The notes below the pieces were generated by a model. The model saw only the letters and a program-made list of their open reading frames with translations. It ran no database searches and was not told the DNA's origin. From Bifiguratus adelaidae (lineage: Eukaryota > Mucoromycota > Endogonomycetes > Endogonales): a stretch of DNA of 64,000 nt. Below are positions 22,129-32,550 of the stretch, one piece after another (positions within the stretch are counted from its first letter, which is position 1; every line of letters starts with the position of its first letter). The stretch lies in assembly GCA_002261195.1 (NCBI GenBank), contig MVBO01000020.1, positions 62,001 through 126,000 on the forward strand, given 5' to 3'. A program made the position numbers and the translations under genes.

Positions 22129-24305
22129 ATGGCCTTGATCGTATCCATTTACGTTGCTTCACTCGCCATTGGCGCCTTGGCTGGAGGAATCCCATCGGAT
22201 CCCTTTCCAATGCCTACTGGCTTGAACTATACTGCTGAGTGCAAAGACTACCTGACAGTTCAAAGTTATGATGGCTACTGGTAAGTGTCATTGGATTCGT
22301 GCAAATCCATACCACTCCATTAAATCCCCTCCTCTAGTAACAACCTCGAGTATCCCATGCGTGGCATGAACGGTACGGGAATGATCTATGATATCATTCC
22401 GCCATTCTTCAATGCCTCGTACCAGCCAGTGATCACAATCGACCCTCGTTACATTTCAAACGAGCTAATGTCTAACGGTGAAGATCCGAGCCCGTGGGGT
22501 ACATCATTCTACACGCCTGAACTCGCAAATCCTCGTTTCAATTTGTTTGGTCTTTACTTCATTCAACTTGCAGGAAATCACGAAATCGAGAACGGCGTGC
22601 AGGTAAGCCAGTATTAGTGCTCCGAATTCGACGCGTGTTTTAACGTGCCCTGAACTTACGTAGGGTGATAATGCTACTCTCGCCTACGGTGATGTCAAGA
22701 ACGATCCAGTTTATAAGCCGTACAAAGGAAACCTCTTCAATCCTCAAGCTTTGGATCAGCTGTACACGAACGCTGACATTTTCATCTATGAGGGCGGAGT
22801 TCCATTCTATACGAACGGTCCCAATGGCTGGATCGACAATTCCATCATCTATTCAAGTGACCCGGCGAGCGCCAACATGCTTCGCAAGTATGAAGATGGT
22901 ATGCTTTGGATGTCCAACTGGACAATTAGTGCCAATGGAAGCAGTTGGATTCCAGAGATTTTCAACTACACCCTCTACAACCAAATGCCCTCTGGCGACA
23001 TGGTCCATGTCGAATACGATCCGGCTATCAATGAGGATGTCCCTCCTTATTTGGCTGAGGTTGGAGGCGACGTTCGTGATCAAGAGAATGCGCATCTGAG
23101 CACGATCGTCAACGTTTTCCTTCGAAACCACAATTACCACGCTCGCACCATCAAGGAACAATATCCTAACTGGTCTGACGAGCAAATCTATCAAACTGCT
23201 AGAGTTATCAACACCGCAGAGTATCAGCAGGTTGTATACGATGAACTTATTCCCTCGTACACTGGTATGCCCCTTGCTCCATACATGGGTTATGACAGTA
23301 GCGTTGATGGCTCTACTCTTGTTGCTTGGGACACAACTCTCGGTCGCCCTGGTCATGCATTGCTTTGGGATGAAGACATTTACGATGTCTGTGACAACAC
23401 TCTCGTTACGGTAGGTCGATAATCTTTGCTTAAGTGCTCCTTGACTAAATTACTTTCCTGACGTTTTACAGACAATGACGAAGCCTCCGGTTCCTGGATA
23501 CAAGTTCAATGATAACCGTCTAGTTTGGCTCACTCAGACCGCTAACTACGGTCCCAAATACCCAGGATTGATGCTTAGTGACCCTATCTCCTACGCCATG
23601 GCTAGTAATCTTGGCAAGTCTGATGGTATGGAGAACGTCATGTATTCCTCGATTATTACACCTTCCGCTGTTTGGGGTCCCATCGCTTCCAACTCGTTGC
23701 GCAACATCGTGTATGGTGTCGATCTTCTTGCTACCGACATTATTCGTTCCCGTACAAGTGGCGTTAGACCTTATGATGACCTTCGTGCTATCTTCAACAG
23801 TCATGGTTCTGTCTACAACGATCCCCGTTGCGCGAAAACTCAATGGGCTGCCAAGGATTCGCTTCAATGCTTTGAAGTCATTACCAGCAACAAGACGCTT
23901 GCTGCCAAGTTGCAGAAGATTTACGGAAAGGCCAGTATGATCGACGGTCTTGTCGGCATTCTTTGCGAAGATCCTCTTCCGGGACACTTTGCCTCTGAAA
24001 CTGCTGGACGAAGTGCCAACTACGTCTTCCAGAAGAAGCGTGATGGTGATCGATTCTACTACCAGAACACCCAGCAGTACGGCACATGGCTCAAGGACTA
24101 TGTGAATGGAGTCACGATGAAGACTTTGTTGGAGAGGTGAGTTGTTGCTTCCGCATGGCTTTACTATGGTTGCTGACAGTTTGGTGGAAGGAACACTCAA
24201 CTCACTGGTCTCCCTGACAATGTCTTTATCGCTCCTATGCCATCCAACAACACTATCAAATCAACCAACCAGTACTGTATGAAGCGCGCTATGAGCTCGA
24301 AGTAA
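22129..24305 (+). CDS. Secreted animal-type haem peroxidase family protein
   Basis: Exons 22129-22280, 22338-22602, 22664-23410, 23472-24136 and 24191-24305 give 647 aa. A signal peptide (ALIVSIYVASLAIGALAGG) leads into an animal haem peroxidase domain (PF03098 type). Recognisable blocks are NLFGLYFIQLAGNHEIE (distal His region), RDQENAHLSTIVNVFLRNHN with SDEQIYQTARVI, the likely proximal His in GRPGHALL, and SLRNIVYGVDLLATDIIRSR with YDDLRAIFN. The usual LDHD motif is altered to AGNHE and the RGRDHG motif to RSRTSG, so haem linkage or catalysis may differ. Many NxS/T sites agree with secretion. Relatives make oxidants or act on fatty acids; no substrate can be assigned. Confidence 0.85.
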
Positions 24306-24733
24306 AAAGCCTACCGGACTTGGAGATCCGTTATACTAGTAGGAAGTATATGACAGTTATTTAGAACTCTTTTAATAGTTCCATACTGTTATCATTATTA
24401 ATCTAGTCCAATATCAACGCGGCAAACTGGCCCGAAACTTTCAGTGTCTTATTTATCTTATGAATCGCAGCGATCTAGCTCGCAAGTAAAGTCTTATAGC
24501 GAAAGGCTGTACGTGAAATTAAGTCGAAATTCTTTCCGTGCATTGTAGAGAGATCATTCTGTTCGCCTTCGATTGTATGCCGCTTTATTCAATAGTAGAC
24601 TCTTCGGGAGTCTCAGATATTACGAAACAACAAAGGTAAGAAACTACAGAATTATAAAATGTACATACAGAAAGCGATGGTAGAACAACGAGCACTACGT
24701 ACATCCCAAACGCCATGATCGCGAGTTAGATTT
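24306..24733. other. Intergenic region between convergent genes
   Basis: About 430 A/T-rich bases between the 3' ends of the peroxidase and the UNC93-like gene. It probably carries both polyadenylation regions; no gene seen. Confidence 0.4.
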
Positions 24734-26230
24734 CTAGGAGTCTTCTGCAGTATCAGATTTCTCGACATCTCTGTGCTTTTCCTTTGCAGCTGAAAGCTCC
24801 TTCTCCACTCTAAACTCTTTTTCTTGCACATTCAAAACTTCAACTTCAGTCACCTTTCCGGCGGCGATCATTTCATCCTCAACATGTTTCGGCGGAATAA
24901 CCGAGTCCTCGTGGAAGTAGTTCGTGTCTGTGGTGTAAGTGTAGATCAAGTAGAGGATAATCGGTAGTGACACGAACATGACAACCATTTGGAAGATTGC
25001 TTGGCCCCAATATGAGACACCGGCTGCCTCGAGACCAAAGCCCACGCAGAGACCGGCCGACAGAATACCTTTAAACAGTCCAGCATAACGGGCCAACGTA
25101 ACCGGATCGTTTGTCCAAGATGAGATGACCCATTGAACGAGCATGTGATGCAGGGCGTACAAGCACCCGAAGATGAGGTACATGATTGTTATACCGGCGA
25201 AGGCAGGGTCTGTCCAATCGTAGTTCGGGCTAGGAACGTTGCGCTCCAAGTTGTGTACCTTCAACATAATCAAAACGATGATCCAGCCAGCAATGATCAG
25301 AGCAGATGAGAGTGCGAGCCCCATATATCCACGGACACGTCGGCGGAAACGCTCGTTGTCGAGAATCTTCGCGTACAAGAAACATGTTGGGATTTGAATA
25401 GCGTTGTACAGGACGTTGTTCAGCGAGCGCGTACGTAAATTGAAAGCATAAGCGTTGATTGTTGGTACATAGGACAAAGCAATCTCAGTTCCGAACATTG
25501 GAAGTAGAAGCATCAGAATCTTGGGATCACGGAGAAGTTGAACGCAACCCATAAACTCTTCCTTGAAATTGGGTGCCTTGAAGAGAGCTAGGTGGCGGCC
25601 GTCGCGACGAGTTACACGACGAGGATCAATGATGCAAACAAGCGCAAGTAGAACTGCACATAACTGAATGACGATGAAGGCGATATCCACTGCGATCGGT
25701 ACCCCAGAGGCGGTCGTTGTGTTGTAGTTGATACCGAAAGCAATGAAAGCTCCGACTGTACTGCCAGCAGCAAGCATGAATAGTTGTGTTGCGATATAGA
25801 AGCCTTTGTCACGCTCTTCAGAGTAGGCGAATTGAATAAACCCTACGGTTGTCCAAAGCCAGCCAGCCGATACTCCGAGGATAGCACCACCGAGTAAAGG
25901 AAACCATGACTGGCCGACCGAGTCGTAGTACCAGAGACCGGCGACATAAACAGGATAGCCAAAAGCGCCCAAGGCTAAGGTCAGCTTTGGTCCAATTGTG
26001 TTCATAACAGAGCCACCAAAGAAACCGGCGACCGTGAACAACGCGTAAAGAATGGCGTTGGTTGTTGATGCAACTTGTTGGGCATCAGGCTTGCCACCAC
26101 CAGCCCCTAGACCAGTGAGTGCCAAGTAGATCCCAACAGTACAAAACAAAACGGAGCCACCAACGATGTTTTGAGTGTAAGGATTGCCGATCCGCAAGAA
26201 ATTCTTGATCTCGCCCTTTAGGTCTGACAT
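24734..26230 (-). CDS. UNC93-like major facilitator superfamily transporter
   Basis: Single-exon gene of 498 aa with about eleven to twelve hydrophobic segments, a central cytosolic loop (RRVTRRDGRHLALFKAPN) and a charged C-terminal tail. Motifs of the fungal UNC93-like group are visible, such as GNPYTQNIVGGSVLFC near the start, FGGSVMNTIGPK in the second helix, and AGWLWTTVGFIQFAYSEERDKG, which matches the ion-channel regulatory protein UNC-93 profile. Substrates of the fungal members are unknown. It is divergent to the amidase gene, whose ATG lies 637 bases away, which hints at joint use, for example uptake of an amide or export of its product. Location in the plasma or vacuolar membrane is inferred. 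Confidence 0.88.
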   Translation of the reverse strand: MSDLKGEIKNFLRIGNPYTQNIVGGSVLFCTVGIYLALTGLGAGGGKPDAQQVASTTNAILYALFTVAGFFGGSVMNTIGPKLTLALGAFGYPVYVAGLWYYDSVGQSWFPLLGGAILGVSAGWLWTTVGFIQFAYSEERDKGFYIATQLFMLAAGSTVGAFIAFGINYNTTTASGVPIAVDIAFIVIQLCAVLLALVCIIDPRRVTRRDGRHLALFKAPNFKEEFMGCVQLLRDPKILMLLLPMFGTEIALSYVPTINAYAFNLRTRSLNNVLYNAIQIPTCFLYAKILDNERFRRRVRGYMGLALSSALIIAGWIIVLIMLKVHNLERNVPSPNYDWTDPAFAGITIMYLIFGCLYALHHMLVQWVISSWTNDPVTLARYAGLFKGILSAGLCVGFGLEAAGVSYWGQAIFQMVVMFVSLPIILYLIYTYTTDTNYFHEDSVIPPKHVEDEMIAAGKVTEVEVLNVQEKEFRVEKELSAAKEKHRDVEKSDTAEDS

Positions 26231-26867
26231 TCTTGAGGGATGATAGTCTTGAAAATCCTCTCTCCGTCGAAACCTTTAAGTACGCAATCGCTTGTACTCG
26301 TGCCTTTGTTATCGCGGAATTATTCTCCGACTAATGAAACTCGCGAGGCGATGTTATCTCCACGAGGGCTAACGAGAGCTTGCTTTAGATTGCGCGAATT
26401 TGGGAATGATGAGTGCGAGGTTACATCTTATCCCGACGATTTGAGACCATCCGGGAGCTGTAGGTCGTTTAAAGTGGGAGATCAGCCAATCCAAACAACC
26501 GGTAGATAAGGAATAGGAACAAATTGTACACCAGAAGCCCTCTAGTGCCATGGGCGCGACACAATGGGGGGACCATAAAAGGCAATTGAGTGCACATGCC
26601 CTCGTCTGGAACTAGAACTCCGACGGTAACCGCCAGGCATGATTAATTCGATGAATAGGTTGCGGAAGAGATAGGATTAACGAGTTAGCCATTTATCGTA
26701 ATACTCACTCAAGGTTTCCCACGCTGATTTCGAACCCGGCGACAGCCGCCTCTTGATGGATTCCATAGCCATGACGCGGAAAAGATAGGACCAAGGTAAT
26801 AGGCCAGGTTCGCTTATGGTAATTATAAATTTGGGAGGCGCGTGGTTCCATTTTCTAGGATACTACG
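26231..26867. promoter_or_regulatory. Divergent intergenic promoter of transporter and amidase
   Basis: 637 bases between start codons. A TATAAAT box at 26824-26830 lies 38 bases upstream of the amidase ATG. GATAAG-type motifs, the target of fungal nitrogen GATA factors, are present as GATAAG at 26509-26514 and ATAGGA/ATTAAC stretches elsewhere; one match alone is not proof of nitrogen control. Confidence 0.4.
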
Positions 26868-28490
26868 ATGTTGGATTGGGAAGCAAAGGCCGCTGCAAAA
26901 CGATCAGAGCGTGACTCCAAGATTCCGAAAGCTTGGCTATTGTCAACACCTATCGATCCGTCGGTGAAGAATGTCATGCATGTGGCGCGTACAAGCGGAC
27001 TGCTGAGCGAACGAGAAATCGAACTGACAGAGAAGGATGCGACTGATCTGCTCGAGCTCCTTGCTTCCCGGTCCGTTTCGTCCTATGAGCTCACGCTTGC
27101 CTTCTGTAAGCGCGCCGCCATCGCACAGCAGCTCACAAACTGTCTTGCCGAAGTATTTTTTGATGAAGGCCTGGAACGCGCCAAGGAGCTGGACGAATAT
27201 ATCGCTCGGACTGGAAAGACGGTGGGTCCACTGCACGGATTACCTTTCAGCATAAAAGATCAATTCGACATAAAAGGAAAAGACTCGGCTGCAGGCTTTG
27301 TAGCGTGGATTGGGCGACCGAAAGAGAAGGATGCAGCTGTCGTCAACATCATTCGCAACGCGGGTGCGGTCTTTTATTGCAAGACTACCAATCCGCAAAC
27401 CCTGATGCATCTCGAGACGGTATCCAACATCTACGGACGTACAGTCAACCCGCACAACCGCGACCTCACAGCTGGTGGAAGCAGTGGCGGAGAAGGAGCA
27501 CTTGTCGGCTTCTACGGCAGTCCGATTGGTCTTGGTGCCGATGGTGGTGGTAGTATACGTACTCCAGCTGCCTGTGTTGGGGCGTATGGATTACGCTCCA
27601 CTTCTCAGCGTGTTTCCGTTGTAGGATTGACACTGCCGAACGTCGGCGATAGTGGTGTTCCCGTCGTTCCAGGACCCATCTGCCGGAGCGCTCGCGACAA
27701 TGAGCTTTTCTTCAAGATTGTGCTGGACACCGAGCCTTGGCAAGACGACATGACACTCGTTCCAGTGCCGTGGCAAAAGGTCGCGACGCCTGAGCGCATA
27801 AAGGTCGCTTATTTTAGCGATGATGAGGTGGTCCATCCTCATCCGCCAATTCATCGGGCAATGCAATTTCTCGTTGAACAGCTCAAGAAAGACGGACGTT
27901 TCGAATTAGTGCCATGGAAACCCTATCGGCATGACTATGGTTACGACCTGGTTCGCAAAATGTACTTTATGGACGGAGGGGCCAAAAACTTCGATCCTAT
28001 GAAGGAGACAGGTGAACCAATCTTGCCTCTGTCACAGTGGATTCTTAAAGAATCACATACCAAGGAGCGAACTATTCACGAAGCATGGGACATGTGCTCG
28101 CAACGTCACAAATACCGACAGGATTATGCCGATTATTGGCGAGCGAACGGAAACCCAGATGTGCTGCTATGCCCCTGGGCATCGAGCGTGGCCTTCCGCC
28201 ATGACACCGCTCGTTATTGGGGTTACACTGCCATTTGGAACATACTCGACTTTCCTGCAATGACATTTCCGTCTGGTTTGGCAGTCGATCCAGCAATTGA
28301 CGTTAAGGATTCCGCCTATGTACCACGCACCAACGAATTTGATGCCTACATCCAAAGTACATATGAAGCAGAGGCATATCGCGACGCACCGATTGCATTG
28401 CAGTTAGTCGCTCGTCCTTGGCAGGATGAGCAGTTGCTTGCCTCATTGCGATTGATCGAATCCGCGCTGGGTCGAGCTGTGGCGGAATAG
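26868..28490 (+). CDS. Amidase signature family hydrolase (acetamidase/fatty-acid amide hydrolase-like)
   Basis: Single exon, 540 aa, the normal length for fungal amidases. The Ser-cisSer-Lys triad is visible: Lys in PFSIKDQFD, the cis-Ser in AGGSSGGEGALV and the nucleophile Ser in GADGGGSIRTPAA. The family hydrolyses small aliphatic or aromatic amides to the acid plus ammonia, allowing their use as nitrogen or carbon source. No secretion signal is evident, so it is probably cytosolic. Lack of introns contrasts with many neighbours, but the adjacent divergent transporter is also intronless. Both may have been gained together, which is speculation. Confidence 0.92.
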   Translation: MLDWEAKAAAKRSERDSKIPKAWLLSTPIDPSVKNVMHVARTSGLLSEREIELTEKDATDLLELLASRSVSSYELTLAFCKRAAIAQQLTNCLAEVFFDEGLERAKELDEYIARTGKTVGPLHGLPFSIKDQFDIKGKDSAAGFVAWIGRPKEKDAAVVNIIRNAGAVFYCKTTNPQTLMHLETVSNIYGRTVNPHNRDLTAGGSSGGEGALVGFYGSPIGLGADGGGSIRTPAACVGAYGLRSTSQRVSVVGLTLPNVGDSGVPVVPGPICRSARDNELFFKIVLDTEPWQDDMTLVPVPWQKVATPERIKVAYFSDDEVVHPHPPIHRAMQFLVEQLKKDGRFELVPWKPYRHDYGYDLVRKMYFMDGGAKNFDPMKETGEPILPLSQWILKESHTKERTIHEAWDMCSQRHKYRQDYADYWRANGNPDVLLCPWASSVAFRHDTARYWGYTAIWNILDFPAMTFPSGLAVDPAIDVKDSAYVPRTNEFDAYIQSTYEAEAYRDAPIALQLVARPWQDEQLLASLRLIESALGRAVAE

Positions 28491-28639
28491 GCGGGCTATC
28501 ACTGTATCAGATAGAAGCTTATAACATGTATCCTTAGTTTTGAAATTCATTAGGAAAGTTAATCCAGCCTGTGACATTAGGTTGATTAATGAGTCATAGC
28601 CATATATTTGCAGGCATTGATGGTGTGGCGGCAATTTAC

Positions 28640-29310
28640 AAGCATGAACGCTGTACCGCTATAATGTCAACCCTGTCAAAGGGAGAAGCGTCCTCGCTTC
28701 CACTAGTTACGATGCTAGGGTAACCAATTCACCCGGTAACGGAGTCGGTATTATGACATGCTTTTGGTCGTTGAAGCGCTCAGAGCAACGCGATGACGGT
28801 GGTGTCAGAAATCGATCCTGTGGGTGGAACGGAAAACGTGAACAGACGCCTTCCGGTTTCCTACTCATCTCCTTTCAGCTCAAGAGATCCGCTAGGGGTA
28901 ATCGCGTCATCCGAAATCATGCAAGCTGTCGGATTCAAGGCATGCCACAAGACATCATTCGCAACAAACAGCTCGTTCCATGACCACGTCCACACGCGGT
29001 CCCGCCGAGCCAATTCTCGGTCAATTTCGATCGCCCCAGCCCGCTACTATTATTGGACACAAAATGCGTGTTGAATGCCCTGTCGCACATTCCCGCGGTA
29101 ACCAAGAATATCACCTGAGGAGGAAACAGTTGGTGATAGACCTAAAAATGGGTACCCTCCGAGGCAGCTTGAAGCAACCAAGCAATGTGTTACACTCACG
29201 TTACCCATAATATGATCCAGGGAACTGTTGTACTACTTTCCTTTCCTTACGTGCGTAGGGCCATCTTTACTGTACCGAACCCCCTATCATTCACAAGCTA
29301 ACTTGTGTTT
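28640..29310 (+). pseudogene. Decayed GH79 C-terminal fragment
   Basis: By eye this stretch aligns at the DNA level with the C-terminal exon of the GH79 gene at 20414-21169. Shared landmarks include CCACTAGTT followed by CTAGGGT, a block around TATGACATGCTTTTGGTCG (compare TATGGCATGCTTGTGGTGG), CTCATCTCCTTTCAGCTCA (CTCGTCTCCTTTCAGCTCA) and TACTACTTTCCTTTCCTTACG (TACTACTTTCCTTTCCCTACG) near the end. The order is the same in both copies. The reading frame is broken by several indels and stops, and no N-terminal or catalytic part is present. It is best explained as a relict of a duplicated gene. Confidence 0.75.
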
Positions 29311-29485
29311 TAAAAGCAAATTACCAAAGAAAGTTGGTCTCCCACGATAAAGAAGTTGGCTCCAAGGTTTGGCTATATATGAACCCGAAAAGGGGAGTTT
29401 CCATAAAAAGCAAATACCTCCTTTTCACGCTCTTGCACTTTGCTCTCGTACATAAAAGCATATTGCCGAGAGTGGTGCAAACAGT

Positions 29486-31508
29486 ATGGAAACTGACAAT
29501 ATACATGAAAGATCCGTGACGTCAGATGAGAAGCAGGTAGAGACAGAATCCTTTAAAGAGAATATGGTGGAGTCGGGATATAGTCCTGATGAACCTTGGG
29601 ACACTGTTCCAGAAACAAGTCGTTGGGAACGATGGGCTTATTATCTCTACTACAACGGTGTAAGTGTTGGGTAGTGTCGCAAAGCTTCCGCAAGGGCTAA
29701 CGAGCTCAGAACAATGGTGTCAACAACTATAGTTATGTACCAGTCGTAATTCAGTCCTTGGCTGAAACCTGTAAGTTATCAGGATAGGGGTATATGTCAG
29801 GACTGACGTTGCAAACGACAGATGGATGGGACCCTTCTGATCCTACTCGTCAAACCGCTTGTGACCCTAGCAATGTCAATGCTCAATGTGTGGTCGGCTT
29901 TGGGGCTGGACCCATCAATGTTTCGTCCATGGTCTTGGTCAGCAACGCTCTTAGTTTTGCTCTGCAGGCTATCATTTTGACTTCAATTGGCAGGTGAGGG
30001 GTCCTTACGCTCACTTTTTCGGTACAAATTTCTTACTCCGTGGAGCTTAGCTTGGCGGATTTTGGAAACAACGGACGATGGTATCTCTTGTTCTTTACAC
30101 TCTTATCTATTGCGGCTCAAATCGCCTTTCTTGCCTTTACCGAGCCATGTAAGCTATCAACCGATCCATGCGTTAATGGTATCTAACAGTCTATCCAGGG
30201 CAATGGTGGATTGCCATGCTGGTGGGACTAGTTGTCTATATCACTTATGGTATCACGCTCGTCTTTTACGAAGCGATCTTTCCAAAACTTGCCGTCAACG
30301 ATCCCAGAATCCGACAAGCTCGCCGTGAAAAAGACCCTGACTATACGCAGAAGGAATCTTGGATGCGCAACACGTACTCGACCATTTCGACCGCATGGAG
30401 CAACATTGGATTTGTTATGATTAGTGCTATTCTGCTCGGGCTATACCAAGGTTTCTCGCCCAATAACCTTTACTCGTAAGTTTGGTTGTGCTTATAGGCA
30501 AGGTCGCTTAAGAACTCTTGTAGCAACAATGTCGCGAGCGCTGTCTGTGGTGGCTTTTGGCTCGTTAACGCCATTCCATGGTTCTTTTTGGAGGTACGTC
30601 ATGACGTTCCATTCATTGTGGCGGAGTGCTAAGCGTTCCTTAGAAAAATCGTCCAGGGCCTAAATTGCCTGAAGGCGCTCGATACCTGACGTACGGTTGG
30701 AAGCAAGGTGATTGTTGGTAAAACTCTGTATAATCGTATTCTGATGCGCTTCACCGTAGTCGGCCTTGCATTGAAAGAATGCCGCAAGCTCTCTCAAACA
30801 TTCATGTTCCTGCTCGGTTACTTTGTCCTGTCTGATGCAATCAACACCACCGGTCAAGTTGTCGCTGTGATCCAAAATAACGTTGTTTCCTACCAAGGAT
30901 CCATATTGACGCTATTCGGCTTGATTCAAGGAATCACATCCATCATTGGGTGTCTGGGCTTCCTTTATATCCAACGCTACTTCAAGTTAACAACGAAACA
31001 AATGCTTCAATTCTGCAATGTCATGACTCTCATCATTCCTCTTTGGGGGTGCATCGGTATCTCTCCAAATGTAAATCTTGGGTTCAAGACAGTGTCCGAA
31101 TTCTGGGCTTATAACGTCTGGTTCGGTCTCTTTACCTCACCCTATTACGCCTATACACAAACCATGATGAGTGAACTTATTCCTGCCGGTCAAGACTACA
31201 TGTTCTTTGCGCTCTTTGGCATCGCCAACAAGGTGTCTAGCTTCATCGGCCCCACCATCATAGCGGCCGTCATTCAAGCAACCAACTACCAATGGTATTC
31301 CTTCCCCATATGCTTGTTCTTGCAGCTGGTTCCAGTCATCTTGATTTGGACTGTCAGTATGCCAAAGGCCAAGCGTGAGATCTATGCTTACGAATGCAAT
31401 ACTCTTGGACTTCATCAATTGCCAGTAGCTTTCGGAGGAGAAGACTCAAACGCCGAAGGTGTATCTGCTCAAGAGGATGTCGCGGAGGGAGCAAAGAAGA
31501 CATTGTAA
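29486..31508 (+). CDS. ATG22: Atg22-like vacuolar amino-acid effluxer (UMF1-type transporter)
   Basis: Exons 29486-29659, 29710-29770, 29822-29993, 30051-30148, 30190-30475, 30524-30593, 30644-30707 and 30760-31508 give 557 aa. An acidic N-terminus precedes the family hallmark WAYYLYYNGNNGVNNYSYVP at the first membrane segment. About twelve hydrophobic segments follow, with typical blocks WWIAMLVGLVVYITYG and QTMMSELIPAGQDYMFFALF. Atg22 releases amino acids from the vacuole after autophagic breakdown; fungi often have several paralogues with unknown cargo. At exon 5 the acceptor at 30189 is used, and another nine bases downstream would also keep the frame. A TATATA sequence near 29374 may serve as promoter. 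Confidence 0.88.
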
Positions 31509-31611
31509 ATACCCTATTGTCTAATACTTATTTCTTGTTCCTCAAATTCAGCCAAGACAAAGAAGGCAACCGTCATGTGGTGCATTTTCTCAGGCACTGC
31601 AAGGGGCGCAC

Positions 31612-31618
31612 TATAAAA
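31612..31618 (+). promoter_or_regulatory. TATA box of the NDUFA4-like gene
   Basis: TATAAAA lies 83-89 bases upstream of the ATG at 31701 and is followed by a pyrimidine-rich leader. Assigned by sequence and position only. Confidence 0.5.
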
Positions 31619-31700
31619 GCCGGGGCCCCATACTGTCCCCACAGTCTATTTCACTCAATCCTCCTTCTTTTCTATATACCTTGCCTCAAACTATTCAAAC

Positions 31701-32149
31701 ATGTCTGGTGTTCTCCGCTTTATGAGCCAAAACCCCGCCCTCGTCCCTCTCTTTGTCGCTTGCGGCAGTGGCGTTGTGGGTAGTCTTGCGTAGGTAGCTG
31801 TGAATACAGACGCGAGCACAAGCACGCGGTGAGGCAAGGACCTCTGTCAAGTTCGAGCCTTTAAACCCCACCTTGTGCTGCCGAATTCTGTGTGCAACCT
31901 AACTTACCCCGCACTTTTTCCTTTCTACAAAACAGGTATGCTGGCTATACCTTGCGCCATAATCCCGACGTCGTTTTGAACCGCTCTGCCAACCCGGAAC
32001 CATGGAACAGAACCCAACCAGGACAAAACATCAAGGTAAGCAATAGCTCGAGTTGTTGGGAAAGCAGGGTGACTTATTCTGTCTAGTTCATGAGCTTCCG
32101 ACCCGAGTTTTGGCAAGAACGCAAGGATATGAAGCGCGAAGAGTTCTAA
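31701..32149 (+). CDS. NDUFA4: NDUFA4/MLRQ (B12D) family respiratory-chain subunit
   Basis: Exons 31701-31789, 31936-32035 and 32087-32149 give 83 aa. A short matrix-facing N-terminus (RFMSQNPALVPLFVACGSG) contains the single transmembrane helix. It is followed by the family block YTLRHNPDVVLNRSANPEPW and a conserved C-terminal NIKFMSFRPEFW. The MLRQ/NDUFA4 family comprises small inner-membrane proteins associated with complex I or complex IV of the respiratory chain. The small size and position of the helix match. The reading frame is shorter than usual gene-finder limits, but all three joins are in phase with standard splice sites. Confidence 0.88.
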
Positions 32150-32550
32150 ATGCCTGTATACATCAGTCTATTACACTCTAGAATAGATGCTGGCTATTCT
32201 GTGGACAATACTTCGTTCTCTTGTCTGTGGAACTTCTCGAGTGTCTGGTAAAGGGTTTTCGCTGCTCGACACTCACCGGACCTTCGTCTAGGAGGTTCTC
32301 CGGGAGTGATGGAGCCTTGAAATGTCTCAGTGAGCACCGATGTATCGCGTGGAAACAAGACACCGAGAATGGACAGACGGCAATACTCGTCTTCGGACAT
32401 CAAGAAACAGTGTGTCAACTAATGCGTGATTGAACCACAATAGTTCAACATCTCCTATCATTGTCTTTGTGTCTACTTCTATTCTACAAGACGACATGCA
32501 AGCCTATCTCTTTCCTACTGTACAAGCAGACAGGAACATGGCAGCCAAAC

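Noticed and set aside
23520-24200. Long antisense frame across the haem peroxidase
   Set aside because: It mirrors codon bias of the real gene; it has no family resemblance and the sense strand has strong peroxidase motifs.
19000-31508. Secondary-metabolite cluster around GH79, peroxidase, transporters and amidase
   Set aside because: No core synthase (PKS, NRPS, terpene cyclase) or pathway regulator is present.
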